A DNA stretch of 51,356 bases, from assembly GCA_040902765.1 (NCBI GenBank), contig JBBDWO010000003.1:1-51356 (forward strand). Direction: 5' to 3'. The DNA is from Acidimicrobiia bacterium. Its GTDB lineage: Bacteria > Actinomycetota > Acidimicrobiia > Spongiisociales > UBA11373. Shown in pieces: positions 28,994 through 37,950 of the stretch (position 1 is its first letter; each line of letters begins with the position of its first letter). A program made the translations under genes and the position numbers. Under the pieces are notes generated by a model that made no database searches, was not told the DNA's origin, and worked only from the letters and a program-made list of their open reading frames with translations.

Positions 28994-29044
28994 TCATGAG
29001 CGCGCTGAAAGTAAGTCTTTGACTTACTATGAGCGCGCTCATGA
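28994..29044. promoter_or_regulatory. nested dyad operator of the abiE pair
   Basis: Outer arms TCATGAGCGCGCT (28994-29006) and its exact reverse complement (29032-29044) enclose a second perfect dyad, AGTAAGTC-TTT-GACTTACT (29010-29028). A -10-like TACTAT (29025-29030) lies inside. AbiEi antitoxins are known to bind inverted repeats upstream of their operon. Confidence 0.6.
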
Positions 29045-29784
29045 CACACGAAGCACCCCTCCCACGGCAACTCGCCTCCCGGCGATTGCGAGTCGTCAGA
29101 CCGCGGGACGCCGCCCAGATCTACAAGGCTGCGAAGGTCGAGTTCGCCCGCCTGGCCGAGGCTGGACTCATCATCCGGCTCGCCCACGGCTACTACGCCA
29201 TCCCACCCACTGAGGCTTACGGCGATCCCGGATGGACGCCGACGGTGGAGGACGTGGCGATGGGTATCGGCGTCGCCGACTACGGCCCGGAGGCGTCGGC
29301 CCTCAGTGGTGTCAGCGCCGCCCGCCACCACGGTGCCATGCCTCGCGCCCTGTCGGTCGGTGTCGTGTCGGTTCCGGTGAGGCGCAGTCCCCTGATCACG
29401 GCCGCAGGCCGTGTCGTCTTTTGGACCCGCCGCACCGACCACCTCGACACAGTCCGCGCCAAGACCGAACTCGCCTGGGGCTACACCACCTCGACCGAAC
29501 AGACCCTGCTCGACCTGGCCAACCGCCCCCGGCTTGGGGGTGTCTCGCCCCGGTCGATCAGCGAGGCGATCTGGGCCCTGGCCGGCCGCGCCGATTGGGA
29601 CCGAACCCACCGGCTCAGCGTCGATCAACAGCGCCCCAGCGCCTACGCCCGGGTGATCTGGGTCTGCGCCGGCTTGGCGCCGACTGACGCACCGCCAGCC
29701 GGTCCACGTCGAAGCCCGACGAAGACCCTTGGACTCTCATCGTGGGGCGAAGCGAGTCCCGCAGAATTCGGCCTGACCCCGTGA
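29041..29784 (+). CDS. AbiEi-family antitoxin
   Basis: Type IV toxin-antitoxin antitoxin and autorepressor, about 247 residues. The N-terminal winged-helix part (RLRVVRPRDAAQIYKAAKVEFARLAEAGLIIRLAHGYYAIPP) is typical, with the C-terminal domain around GPEASALSGVSAARHHGAMPRAL and TSTEQTLLDLANRP. Two starts compete: ATG at 29029 and ATG at 29041; the second suits a leaderless message and puts the operator arm at the start codon. The stop overlaps the toxin start as GTGA. Such pairs are often phage-defence genes, and the accessory setting fits. Confidence 0.8.
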   Translation: MTHEAPLPRQLASRRLRVVRPRDAAQIYKAAKVEFARLAEAGLIIRLAHGYYAIPPTEAYGDPGWTPTVEDVAMGIGVADYGPEASALSGVSAARHHGAMPRALSVGVVSVPVRRSPLITAAGRVVFWTRRTDHLDTVRAKTELAWGYTTSTEQTLLDLANRPRLGGVSPRSISEAIWALAGRADWDRTHRLSVDQQRPSAYARVIWVCAGLAPTDAPPAGPRRSPTKTLGLSSWGEASPAEFGLTP

Positions 29785-30524
29785 TCGAACGCGACGAGGT
29801 CGTCCGCTGGGCGAGGGCCTGGGGTGTCGCCGAGGCGCAGGTGGTGAAGGACCATCTCATCTCGCACCTTCTTCATGGACTCGATGGCTTCTCCGGAGTG
29901 ACGTTCTTCGGCGGCACCGCCATCAATCGCACCTTTGTGGCCGATCGCCGAGTGTCGGAGGACATCGATCTCTTCATCGACCCGCGCCATCCGACGGACC
30001 CAGACGCGGTGATCGCCGCCATCGCCGGCGGGACCCGACGAGAGTTCCCGGACCTTCGTCTCGAACCAGTGCGCCAGACCGCGGATGTCCGTACCTTCGC
30101 CGCCGTCGACTCCGACACCACCGTCCAGGTTCAAATCGTGGGACCTCGACACGAGCACAAGTACGTCGACGTCGCGCCCTGCCTGGTGCGACTCCGGTAC
30201 TCCGACCTACCCGACGCGGTCGGCCTCGCGGTGCCGACTCTCCCGGCGTTCGGCGCAATGAAGCTGGCCGCCTGGGAAGAGCGTCACGCACCCCGCGACC
30301 TCTTCGATCTGGACTCGCTGGAGAAGCTCGGTGGTCTCGGTGACGACGCCATAGCGGCACTCCGGTCCCTGCGCGGCTCAGCGCCGGTCCGAGCCGAATA
30401 TGAGCCCGCTCGATGCCCATCGCCGGATACATGGAACGCCGAGCTCGGTCACCAGACCACAGACCTGTCGGACCCCGCCGACATCCTCGAGCGAGTTCGA
30501 GACGCCTTGTTCCCCAACGTCTGA
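29781..30524 (+). CDS. AbiEii/AbiGii-family nucleotidyltransferase toxin
   Basis: About 247 residues. It has the nucleotidyltransferase motif: FFGGTAINRTF followed by SEDIDLFID (the two catalytic Asp) and later VDVAPCLVRLRYSDL. The MKLAAWEERHAPRDLFDLDSL segment matches the K...R..RDLFD motif of AbiEii. Such toxins transfer nucleotides to tRNA or other targets. GTG at 29781 is chosen because it overlaps the antitoxin stop by 4 nt; the upstream extension to 29742 lies inside the antitoxin gene. Confidence 0.82.
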   Translation: MIERDEVVRWARAWGVAEAQVVKDHLISHLLHGLDGFSGVTFFGGTAINRTFVADRRVSEDIDLFIDPRHPTDPDAVIAAIAGGTRREFPDLRLEPVRQTADVRTFAAVDSDTTVQVQIVGPRHEHKYVDVAPCLVRLRYSDLPDAVGLAVPTLPAFGAMKLAAWEERHAPRDLFDLDSLEKLGGLGDDAIAALRSLRGSAPVRAEYEPARCPSPDTWNAELGHQTTDLSDPADILERVRDALFPNV

Positions 30525-30591
30525 ACCCCCCAACAAGAGGACCATCGGCCCTAGTGTCGAACCACGGCATCCGACACGATGCCTGAGCAGC

Positions 30592-30608
30592 TTGTGAAAT
30601 ATTTCACG
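30592..30608. promoter_or_regulatory. CRP/FNR-type dyad upstream of a membrane-protein gene
   Basis: TGTGA-AATATT-TCACG (30593-30608), within a larger dyad GCTTGTGAAATATTTCACGAGC that has one mismatched pair. It is AT-rich in a GC-rich setting and about 35 bp before the AAGGAG of the next gene. Confidence 0.45.
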
Positions 30609-30639
30609 AGCACTGACTAGGACACAAGGAGCAACCCCA

Positions 30640-31350
30640 ATGGCCCACCGACTCAAGGTTCTCGGGATGGTGCTGATGGTCTTCGGTTTCGGCTTTCTGG
30701 TGGCGGCCGGCGTGGCCTTCTTCAAGGTCCAGGACGGCTACACGTCACTGCAGGCATTCAGCGAGACCCAGGGCGTCGAACTCAGCTACAACGACGACGG
30801 GCAACTGATCGACCGCGGCACCACGGAAGGTGCCGATGCGATCATGAGCCTGCTGGTCGACGACTGGAAGTACCCCGTGGTGCAGGGGGACATCGATCCC
30901 GACGATCCGCTGGTCAACACCGCCTCCGAGTACATGTATCAGATGGCGACGATCGTCTATCACACCCTGAACGGCACCCAGCGGGTGACCCTGGCCGAGG
31001 ACGTCGAGTACGAGGGCACCGTCTACGAGGCGGGCGTGTACGAGTTCGAGGTGGACGGCCGCTACTGGAGCGACTTCAACCGCTCGCACCCGATCGAGGG
31101 TCGTGCCCGTGACCTGGCGTGGAGCGGAACCGCCCATGCCCTGGTCGCCGAGCTCGGCGTCGGCACGGTCACCCACTCGGCCCTGCAGATGGGCCTGGCC
31201 ATCACCGGAGCCTTCGCCGCCCTCGGGTTCATGTTCCTGCTGCTGGGCGCCGGCTTCGTCTGGGTGAGCAAGGTTGACCTGATGGCACTGCTGCTGGCCC
31301 AGGGAATCGTCAAGAAGGAAGACGACCTGCCCCTCGCCACCACCGACTGA
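30640..31350 (+). CDS. membrane-anchored protein of unknown function
   Basis: 236 residues. An N-terminal transmembrane helix (VLGMVLMVFGFGFLVAAGVAFF), a soluble part of about 150 residues exposed outside (TEGADAIMSLLVDDWKYPVVQGDIDPDDP, YMYQMATIVYHTLNGTQRVTL, YEAGVYEFEVDGRYWSDFNRSHPIEG) and a second helix (GLAITGAFAALGFMFLLLGAGFVWV) with a short acidic tail. AAGGAG precedes the ATG. The layout resembles a family common in Actinobacteria but I cannot name a function. It has its own upstream dyad and ends at a hairpin, so it is probably a single-gene unit. Confidence 0.7.
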   Translation: MAHRLKVLGMVLMVFGFGFLVAAGVAFFKVQDGYTSLQAFSETQGVELSYNDDGQLIDRGTTEGADAIMSLLVDDWKYPVVQGDIDPDDPLVNTASEYMYQMATIVYHTLNGTQRVTLAEDVEYEGTVYEAGVYEFEVDGRYWSDFNRSHPIEGRARDLAWSGTAHALVAELGVGTVTHSALQMGLAITGAFAALGFMFLLLGAGFVWVSKVDLMALLLAQGIVKKEDDLPLATTD

Positions 31351-31376
31351 TCGATCCCCTCCAGATCGGTCGACAG

Positions 31377-31406
31377 GAGGCCCTCCGCGAAAGCGGGGGG
31401 CCTCCG
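31377..31406. terminator. GNRA-loop terminator hairpin between convergent genes
   Basis: GGAGGCCCTCCGC-GAAA-GCGGGGGGCCTCC: a 13-bp stem with one G-T pair and a GAAA tetraloop, between genes ending at 31350 (+) and 31417 (-). No T-run follows. Confidence 0.65.
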
Positions 31407-31416
31407 GCGTTGGGGG

Positions 31417-32616
31417 TCAGCCCGACGACACCGTCCGCCGAGCGGCCAGCACCCGGATCACCCGGATGGCGAAGTCGACGACGAACACCGCGGCGAGCCC
31501 CAGCGGCACCACCGCCGGCGCCCCGACGAGCACGGCCACCGGCACCGCAGTGGCCACGATCGCCCGCGGCGTCCCCCACCCGTGGAGGCGCCCGAAGTTG
31601 GCGGTGAGTGCATCGCCGCCACCACCGACGAGCACCGGCACCAGGTAGGAGAGGGACCCGAACAGCACCATCGCCACCCCGGCGACCCCCACCGCAACCC
31701 ACGGCCCGTAGACCGTGTGGTCACCACCGATGAGGGTGACCGCCTGATGGCCCATCCAGGCGAGCAGCCACCCGGCGCCGGTGGCGATCATCAGCGCCGG
31801 GAACCCGGCCCGGGCCACCTTGCCGATCCCGAGCCTCCCGACGATCCCGCCGAGGATTGCCGCCCCGGCAACCGCAGCCAGGGCGACCCCCACCCCGACC
31901 GGCACCGGACCCGACACCATGCCCGACGCCATGGCGACGGCGGCGGCGGCGCTCCCCCACCAGGCGGACACCGCTTCCTTCCCTGACACCATGGGGTGGC
32001 GCACCGTGGTGGGCAGGATGGTGGGCAGCGTCCCGACGATGGTGAACCCGACGAGCCCTATCAGGTTGAGATGCATGTGGGCAGTGCGAATGTCGAGGTG
32101 TGCGGCACCGGCGGCCTCGGCACCGAGGATCCACCCGAGGGTCACCCCAACGAGACCGGAGCCGACGGCCAGCAGGTAGAAGCGGCTGGCGATGTCGAAG
32201 CGCCGTAGCAGGGAGCGCCGGATCACTCCGACCAGGATCCACCCGAGCAGCCCGAGCCCGCCGAGCACCAGGACGGCGCCGATAGCCACCAGCCACTCCA
32301 AGCCAAAGGTGACCCCCATGACGGCAGCAACGGCACCGACGGCGAGCACCCACCGCTGAGCACCGGCTGCCCGCCGGTCGGCCGGCACCGCCGCCGCCCA
32401 GGTGACGGTGAACAGTTGCGTGGCCCCACTGATGGCGAGCAGCACCGCCCCCACCATGAAGGTGTGCAGCGGACCCCACCACACCCCACCGCGGACCGCC
32501 ACCACCACCGCCCACCCCATCGACCACGCGATGAACCCCCCGGCGAGCCGAAACGCCGCGGCGGCAACAGTGTGAGAGCGGGCGACCCGCCCCCTGCGGG
32601 GATCGGCAGGCTGCAT
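31417..32616 (-). CDS. polytopic membrane protein, NnrS / haem-copper oxidase-like
   Basis: About 399 residues with some 11-12 hydrophobic segments. The His-containing segments PLHTFMVGAVLLAISGATQLFTV, AHMHLNLIGLVGFTIVGTLPTILPT and WMGHQAVTLIGG recall NnrS and the CcoN-like superfamily, where His residues bind haem or metals. ATG at 32616 begins MQPADPRRGRVARS; the 51 codons upstream overlap the neighbouring gene remnant and look random. No nitric-oxide or cytochrome genes are adjacent, so a role in metal or NO handling is only a family-based idea. Confidence 0.5.
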   Translation of the reverse strand: MQPADPRRGRVARSHTVAAAAFRLAGGFIAWSMGWAVVVAVRGGVWWGPLHTFMVGAVLLAISGATQLFTVTWAAAVPADRRAAGAQRWVLAVGAVAAVMGVTFGLEWLVAIGAVLVLGGLGLLGWILVGVIRRSLLRRFDIASRFYLLAVGSGLVGVTLGWILGAEAAGAAHLDIRTAHMHLNLIGLVGFTIVGTLPTILPTTVRHPMVSGKEAVSAWWGSAAAAVAMASGMVSGPVPVGVGVALAAVAGAAILGGIVGRLGIGKVARAGFPALMIATGAGWLLAWMGHQAVTLIGGDHTVYGPWVAVGVAGVAMVLFGSLSYLVPVLVGGGGDALTANFGRLHGWGTPRAIVATAVPVAVLVGAPAVVPLGLAAVFVVDFAIRVIRVLAARRTVSSG

Positions 32617-32638
32617 GGGGGGTGGAGGGTAGGTCGGG

Positions 32639-33004
32639 CTAGGTGGTGGCGAGCGCCGACACGACCAACCGCTCCAGGTCCGCCGCTCGATACCCGGGCC
32701 AGCCGTGGAGCACCTCCACCCACTCGAGAGGGATGGCTGACGCTCCGAAGGATGCGCCGAGCAGTCCACCTGTGATTGCAGCCACGGTGTCTGTGTCGTT
32801 GCCGATCCGGACCGCAGCGATCAGACCGTCCCGAACCGGATCGGCGAACTCCGCCGAACGCGCTACCACCGACCACGCTGCCTGGAAGGCGGCGACCACC
32901 CATCCGTTCGGATTGAACTCACCGGGCGGTCGATCCTCGGCGTCGGCGATCAGGGCGCGCCACTGGTCGCGGCGATCGGCCGGCAGGCGCTCTAGCCCCG
33001 CCCA
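32639..33004 (-). pseudogene. ADP-ribosylglycohydrolase, truncated C-terminal fragment
   Basis: Reading upstream from the stop, the frame gives PADRRDQWRALIADAEDRPPGEFNPNGWVVAAFQAAWSVV and RIGNDTDTVAAITGGLLGASFGA. The GNDTDT motif and the NGWVVAA helix are those of the C-terminal part of DraG/ARH hydrolases. The first half, with the N-terminal metal site, is missing, and at about 33005 the sequence switches to an IS1595 transposase in another frame. It is a broken gene, probably cut by an insertion followed by deletion. Confidence 0.65.
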
Positions 33005-33323
33005 GCTCGTGCGACGAGATGCCGTTCTTGGAGTTGGCGATCATCCAGATCGCCGGGAGCCACTTGTCGAACCCGATGGGCGAGTCCTCAAAGATCGTCC
33101 CGACCTTCACAGAGAACTGCCGTTTGCAGCCCTTGCACTTCCAGATACGCCGAGTCGTGAGGAACGAATGCTCCAGCCCGTCGCAATGGGGGCAGACGGG
33201 CTTGGAGTCGGGCCAGCGGAGACCGGCGACGAACGCCAGGCAGACATCGGGGTCGGAGAAGTAGCGGACGGCTTCTACGAGGGTTTGAGGTTCCTGGCTG
33301 ACGGACTTCTTCTTGGCTGGCAT
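33005..33323 (-). mobile_element. IS1595-family transposase, N-terminal fragment
   Basis: MPAKKKSVSQEPQTLVEAVRYFSDPDVCLAFVAGLRWPD begins the fragment, followed by the zinc ribbon CPHC ... CKGC, then FSVKVGTIFEDSPIGFDKWLPAIWMIANSKNGISSHEL, all characteristic of IS1595 (ISXO2-like) transposases. The DDE catalytic domain is absent; the frame runs into the hydrolase fragment at HELGGARAP. No terminal inverted repeats or target duplication can be seen, so it is an inactive remnant. Confidence 0.75.
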
Positions 33324-33428
33324 ACCTGAAACGTATCAGCCGGGTGTGACAAGTATGTCATTGCCGGAGCAAGCCTTCATCGCCCTGTGGCGGTGGTGGG
33401 TCGACATCGACATCGAGGAGGAGAGCTG

Positions 33429-34073
33429 ATGCCGCCCGATCTCCGGACCGAACCGAACCTGGCCATTATGCGGCTGTGCTTGAAGCATGGTGAGGCGTAC
33501 GACGTGCGAGGCAACAGCGATGGCCACGCTCAGCAATGCCAGCTGTGTCACCTCGACTGGGACGACCATCCGTGGCCCGGCTACGACCGCAACGCCTGGG
33601 TGGACATCTGCCACTGCTGCTGCGCCGACGTGACCCCGGCGGGGTCGCGCTGGTCGACGTTCTACTGCAAAGACTGCCGTGTCCGGGTAACCAGGGGCCA
33701 GCAGGTGAATCGGATGTTCGACCCCCCGATGGGCCGCAACCTGATCATGAACGACGTGCTCGTCAGCGGACCGCGTGCGCTCGACGGGACCACCACATCC
33801 CGACTCGCCGACGCCACCCTCGACATGTCCAGCCGCATCCAACTCATATGGGAGATCCGTGAGCGGGACCTGGGCAGGGTGCTCCCGTACTTCGAGGCTC
33901 TCCACGACGGCGACACGCTGCTCGTCGACGTGCTCGAACGGGCTGGTCTGGTGCGGAACAAGCGGGAGGCCTTCCGGGAGTTCCGTGAGACGTGGATGCT
34001 GATGCGCAACATGACGGCGATGCTCAACTGGGAGCACACCCGCCCCAAGCCGAGGTATTGGGTGCGAGGCTAG
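33429..34073 (+). CDS. Cys-rich protein of unknown function
   Basis: About 214 residues. Three Cys clusters suggest a zinc-binding N-terminal half: CQLCHLDW, DICHCCCADV and FYCKDCRVRV. The C-terminal half is helical and charged (DMSSRIQLIWEIRERDLGRVLPYFEAL, NKREAFREFRETWMLMRNMTAML). ATG at 33429 has GAGGAGGAGAG just upstream. It sits alone between the IS remnant and repeat R5. I do not recognise it; its place next to a mobile-element remnant marks it as accessory. Confidence 0.55.
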   Translation: MPPDLRTEPNLAIMRLCLKHGEAYDVRGNSDGHAQQCQLCHLDWDDHPWPGYDRNAWVDICHCCCADVTPAGSRWSTFYCKDCRVRVTRGQQVNRMFDPPMGRNLIMNDVLVSGPRALDGTTTSRLADATLDMSSRIQLIWEIRERDLGRVLPYFEALHDGDTLLVDVLERAGLVRNKREAFREFRETWMLMRNMTAMLNWEHTRPKPRYWVRG

Positions 34074-34094
34074 GTCGGGCACGCGGCCCGCGGC

Positions 34095-34325
34095 CGGGCG
34101 GCCGCTGCGCGATCGCCCTCCCCCCTCCCCTGACGGCTGCGCCGTCAGGTACTCCCCCCTTCGGGGGGAGAGAGGGCTGGAACGGCCCGACGCCTCGCGA
34201 CGCGTTAGCCCTCCCCCTCCCCTGACGGCTGCGCCGTCAGGTACTCCCCCCGAAGGGGGGAGAGAGGGATAGGAGCGCCCGGAGGGCGCTCACCGCTGGG
34301 GAGGGAGGGAGCGGCCGCAGGACTC
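34095..34325. repeat. GC-rich palindromic repeat cluster R5
   Basis: Two half elements in the 317-base gap between the Cys-rich gene and the elongation-factor-like gene. Each has CCCTCCCCC(C)TCCCC, the hairpin CTGACGGC-NN-GCCGTCAG in place of GCCTTCGGC, GTACTCCCCCC with its GGGGGGAG partner, and they are separated by CTCGCGACGCGTTAGCCC. Confidence 0.8.
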
Positions 34326-34390
34326 TCGCCGCCCCTACCCCATGCCTGGCTTCGGCGGTACTTTCCGATGGCGGACGCAGGTGCTGCCGC

Positions 34391-34639
34391 CTACGCCTTG
34401 AACACCTCGTCGTTCTCGCGGGCGTGCTCGGTCACTTTGATGCCGATGCTGTCGCCGGCTCCGGCCTTGTCCACGTCCTCGTGGTCCACCTGCATGGACT
34501 CGACGGTCTGCGTGAAGTCGGAGGTGTTGCCGACGATGTGGATGGTGTCACCGACCTCGAGGTCGCCCTCGAGGTCGATGCCGGCAACGTTGATGTCGCC
34601 GTACCAGTGGGTGACGGTCCCAACCTTGGTTTCGCTCAC
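34391..34639 (-). CDS. small translation-elongation-factor-like protein (EF-Tu domain II-like)
   Basis: 82 residues: TKVGTVTHWYGDINVAGIDLEGDLEVGDTIHIVGNTSDFTQTVESMQVDHEDVDKAGAGDSIGIKV. This is the beta-barrel of EF-Tu/IF2 domain II (the last part matches the region ...V.aGD.vgi.l) without any G domain. Such stand-alone barrels are widespread and annotated as translation elongation factor-like; their role is unknown. GGGAGG precedes the ATG at 34639. Repeats R5 and R6 flank the gene. Confidence 0.7.
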   Translation of the reverse strand: MSETKVGTVTHWYGDINVAGIDLEGDLEVGDTIHIVGNTSDFTQTVESMQVDHEDVDKAGAGDSIGIKVTEHARENDEVFKA

Positions 34640-34727
34640 TGCGCCTCCCTTCGATCTCAGGACCAGGGTATCGGGAGCACCGCGGTCGCCGCCAATGGCG
34701 CCCGAGACGTCAGGCTCCCCTCTCCGT

Positions 34728-34975
34728 CATCGGCCCCGCGACCAGGCGGCCGCTGCGCCATCGCCCTCCCCCCTCCCCTGACGGCTCCGCCGTCAGGTAC
34801 TCCCCCCGTCGGGGGGAGAGAGGAGTTGGAGCGCCCGCAGGCGCTCACCGGTGGGTCATTGCAGTCATCGGCCCCGCGACCGGGCGGTCGCTGCGCGATC
34901 GCCCTCCCCCCTCCCCGCCTTCGTCAGGTACTCCCCCCGTCGGGGGGAGAGAGGGATAGGAGCGCCCGAAGCACG
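34728..34975. repeat. GC-rich palindromic repeat cluster R6
   Basis: Two half elements of the R5 type in direct tandem (34737 and 34863 regions), both starting with ATCGGCCCCGCGACC and ending in GGGGGGAGAGAGG. The second carries a shortened middle hairpin (CGCCTTCGTCAGG), which looks like a recombinant of the two middle-stem types. It fills the gap before oppF. Confidence 0.8.
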
Positions 34976-34987
34976 CCAAAGGCTCGC

Positions 34988-36007
34988 TCAGCGAACGGCA
35001 GGGCCCGTCGGGTCGAGGTGTTGGTGGGCGCCGGTGCGCAGGTGGCACGACGCCAGATGGTCCTCGGCGTCGCCGACCGGGAGCAGCACTGGCTCCTCGA
35101 CGTCGCACACCCCCGCCACGGCGATCGGGCACCTGGGGTGAAAGCGGCATCCCGGCGGTGGGTCCAGCGGGCTGGGCACGTCGCCCTCGAGCACGATGCG
35201 GCGGCGGCGCAGCAACGGGTCCGGGATCGGGATGGCCGACAGCAGCGCCTCGGTGTAGGGGTGGGTGGGGTTGCGATACAGCGAGTCGCGATCGGTGATC
35301 TCCACGATCTTGCCCAGATACATCACCCCCACCCGGTCGCTGATGTGCTCCACCACCGCCAGGTTGTGGGCAATGAACAGCAGGGTGAGCTCCATCTCCT
35401 GCTGCAGGTCGCTGAGCAGGTTGAGCACCTGGGCCTGCACCGATACGTCGAGGGCCGACACCGGCTCGTCGGCGACGACGAAGTCCGGGTTGAGGATCAG
35501 CGCCCGGGCGATGCCGATGCGCTGGCGCTGGCCGCCGGAGAACTCGTGGGGGAAGCGGCGGGCGTGATACGCCTCGAGGCCCACCAGGCGCAGCATCTCC
35601 ACCACCCGCTGATGGCGCTCGTCGGAATCGGTCACCCCGTGGATCTTCAGGCCCTCGGCGATGCTGGCACCCACCGGGGCCCGCGGATCCAGCGACGAGA
35701 ACGGGTCCTGGAAGATGATCTGCATCCGGCTGCGCATCTCCTTCAGGGCGGCACCCTTCAGGTGGGAGATGTCGACCCCATCGAACTCGATCGACCCCGA
35801 CGTCGGCTCCAGCAGCCGCACCAGCATCCGGCCCAGGGTCGTCTTTCCGCAGCCCGACTCGCCCACCAGGCCCAGCGTCTCGCCACGCACGATGTCGAGC
35901 GACACGTGGTCCACGGCGCGCACGTTGGCCACGGTCCGCCGGATGATGCCGCCCTTCACCGGGAAGTCCTTCACCAGGTCCTGGGCCCTGATCAGCGGCC
36001 CTGTCAT
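34988..36007 (-). CDS. oligopeptide-type ABC transporter ATPase (OppF/DppF)
   Basis: 339 residues. Walker A GESGCGKT, signature [14 protein letters not shown], Walker [14 protein letters not shown]. The C-terminal oligo_HPY extension with [11 protein letters not shown] ... CDVEEPVLL carries the Cys cluster typical of Opp/Dpp ATPases. The start overlaps the OppD stop by 4 nt (ATGA). Last gene of the opp unit on the minus strand; repeat R6 follows directly. Confidence 0.92.
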   Translation of the reverse strand: MTGPLIRAQDLVKDFPVKGGIIRRTVANVRAVDHVSLDIVRGETLGLVGESGCGKTTLGRMLVRLLEPTSGSIEFDGVDISHLKGAALKEMRSRMQIIFQDPFSSLDPRAPVGASIAEGLKIHGVTDSDERHQRVVEMLRLVGLEAYHARRFPHEFSGGQRQRIGIARALILNPDFVVADEPVSALDVSVQAQVLNLLSDLQQEMELTLLFIAHNLAVVEHISDRVGVMYLGKIVEITDRDSLYRNPTHPYTEALLSAIPIPDPLLRRRRIVLEGDVPSPLDPPPGCRFHPRCPIAVAGVCDVEEPVLLPVGDAEDHLASCHLRTGAHQHLDPTGPAVR

Positions 36008-36999
36008 CGCCGGTCCTCCGAATACAGCCAGCAGCGGGCGGTGTGGCCGTCGCCCACCGGGAGTAGGTCGGGCTCGATCTCGGTGCAGATGGTGAGGGCG
36101 TTGTCGACCCGGGCCTTGCAGCGGTCGGCGAACCGGCATCCCACGGGCAGGTCGATGAGGTGCGGTACGGTCCCGGGGATGGTGTCGAGCCGTTCGCGCA
36201 CCTCGCCCAGCACCGGCACCGAACCGATCAGGCCCTGCGTGTACGGGTGCTTGGGATCCTCGAATAGAGTGACGGCGTCGGCCTCCTCGACGATCCGGCC
36301 CGCATACATCACCGCGATGCGGTCGGCCATCTCGGCGACGATCCCCAGGTCGTGGGTGATGAGGAGCACCGCCGTGTTCGACTCGCGCTGCAGGGTGCGG
36401 ATCAGGTCGAGGATCTGCGCCTGGATGGTCACGTCCAGCGCCGTCGTCGGCTCGTCGGCGATGAGCAACTCCGGCTCGCAGGCCAGCGCCATGGCGATCA
36501 TCACCCGCTGCGCCATGCCCCCGGAGAACTCGTGGGGGTGGGCGTCGACGCGCCGCCGCCCGTCGGGGATGCCGACCCGCTCGAGCATCTCGGTGGCCTT
36601 CTCCCGGCCGGCGGCGCGGCGCATGTCGCGGTGGATCTCGTACACCTCGGAGATCTGCGCCCCGACCCGCATCACCGGATTCAGCGCCGAGGCGGGCTGC
36701 TGGAAGATCATCGAGATCTGCTCGCCGCGCAGCTCCCCCAGCTGGCGACGCGACATGCCGAGCAGGTCGCGCCCGTCGAAGGTGATCTCCGAGCCCTCCT
36801 CGATGACCCCCGGCTTGGGGATCAGGCCCATCAACGACAGCGAGGTGACGCTCTTGCCGCACCCGGACTCGCCGACCAGGCCGAGGACCTCGCCGCGGCG
36901 CACCTCGAAGCTGATCCCGTCGACGGCGCGCACCTCGCCGTCGCGGGTGTGGAAGTACGTCCGCAGGTCGCGCACCGAGAGGAGGGGGGCGTCGCTCAT
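36004..36999 (-). CDS. oligopeptide-type ABC transporter ATPase (OppD/DppD)
   Basis: 331 residues. Walker [10 protein letters not shown]-loop [13 protein letters not shown], signature [14 protein letters not shown], Walker [14 protein letters not shown] and the oligo_HPY tail with [12 protein letters not shown] ... [10 protein letters not shown]. It pairs with OppF to drive the two permeases. ATG at 36999 overlaps the OppC stop (ATGA). Confidence 0.92.
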   Translation of the reverse strand: MSDAPLLSVRDLRTYFHTRDGEVRAVDGISFEVRRGEVLGLVGESGCGKSVTSLSLMGLIPKPGVIEEGSEITFDGRDLLGMSRRQLGELRGEQISMIFQQPASALNPVMRVGAQISEVYEIHRDMRRAAGREKATEMLERVGIPDGRRRVDAHPHEFSGGMAQRVMIAMALACEPELLIADEPTTALDVTIQAQILDLIRTLQRESNTAVLLITHDLGIVAEMADRIAVMYAGRIVEEADAVTLFEDPKHPYTQGLIGSVPVLGEVRERLDTIPGTVPHLIDLPVGCRFADRCKARVDNALTICTEIEPDLLPVGDGHTARCWLYSEDRR

Positions 37000-37946
37000 T
37001 CCGACAGCGAGGGGTCGAGGGCGTCTCTGAGGCCGTCGCCGAGCAGGTTGAAGCCGAGCACGGTGATCATGATGGCCAGTCCGGGGAAGAACACGAGATG
37101 CGGAGAGGAGAACACCTGGGCCCGCTCCCGGGCCAGCATCGCTCCCCACTCCGCCGTCGGCTCCTGGGCGCCGAGCCCGAGGAACCCGAAGGCGGCGGCG
37201 TCGAGGATGGCGGTGGCGATGCCCAGGGTGCCGATCACCACGAGCGGCGTCAGCGCGTTGGGCACCACCCGCGACCACAGGATCCGCAGCTTCGACGCCC
37301 CCAGCGCTCGCGACGCCGAGACGAAGTCCAGCTCCTTGATCGACAGCACCGAGGCGCGCATCACCCTCGCGTAGGCGGGAATGGACACGATGGCGATGGC
37401 CAGCATCGTGTTGCGCAGGCCCGGCCCCAGGGCGGACACGATGGCGATGGCCAGCAGCAGCGACGGGAACCCCAGGACCACGTCCATGATCCGCATGACG
37501 ATGTTGTCGGTCCACCCGCCCCAGAACCCAGCGATCGCGCCCAGGCTCGCCCCGATGGAGAAGGCGAACAACACGGTGGTGAGTCCGACCGACAGGCTCA
37601 CCCGAGTGCCGTAGATGATTCGGCTGAACTGGTCGCGGGCGTTGCCGTCGAGCCCGAGCACGTGCTGGCGGATCTCGGGCTCGCACCCGAACAGGTGCAC
37701 GCACGGCGGCGACCGGCGGCTCACGCCGTCCTGGCCGATGAGCACCTGATTGGGATCGTAGGGGGCGAGCAGCGGGGCCAGCACCGCGATCAGCACCAAC
37801 GTGCCGATGATGCTCAGCCCGATCACGCCGGTCTTGCGGCGTAGCAGGCGGCGCAACGCCCCCCGCCACAGCCCGCTCGGGCGATCGAGCAGATGCTCGG
37901 CGTCGGGGACGGTGAGGCGATCGACGCGCCGTGTCAGTCGATCCAT
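36996..37946 (-). CDS. oligopeptide-type ABC transporter permease (OppC/DppC)
   Basis: 316 residues. N-terminal basic tail, first transmembrane segment ([27 protein letters not shown]) and the outside loop with the Cys pair [11 protein letters not shown], unlike most OppC. The permease core is [27 protein letters not shown], and the EAA-type loop is [21 protein letters not shown]. The last helix is [26 protein letters not shown]. It forms the channel with OppB. Confidence 0.9.
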   Translation of the reverse strand: MDRLTRRVDRLTVPDAEHLLDRPSGLWRGALRRLLRRKTGVIGLSIIGTLVLIAVLAPLLAPYDPNQVLIGQDGVSRRSPPCVHLFGCEPEIRQHVLGLDGNARDQFSRIIYGTRVSLSVGLTTVLFAFSIGASLGAIAGFWGGWTDNIVMRIMDVVLGFPSLLLAIAIVSALGPGLRNTMLAIAIVSIPAYARVMRASVLSIKELDFVSASRALGASKLRILWSRVVPNALTPLVVIGTLGIATAILDAAAFGFLGLGAQEPTAEWGAMLARERAQVFSSPHLVFFPGLAIMITVLGFNLLGDGLRDALDPSLSE

Positions 37947-37950
37947 GCCA

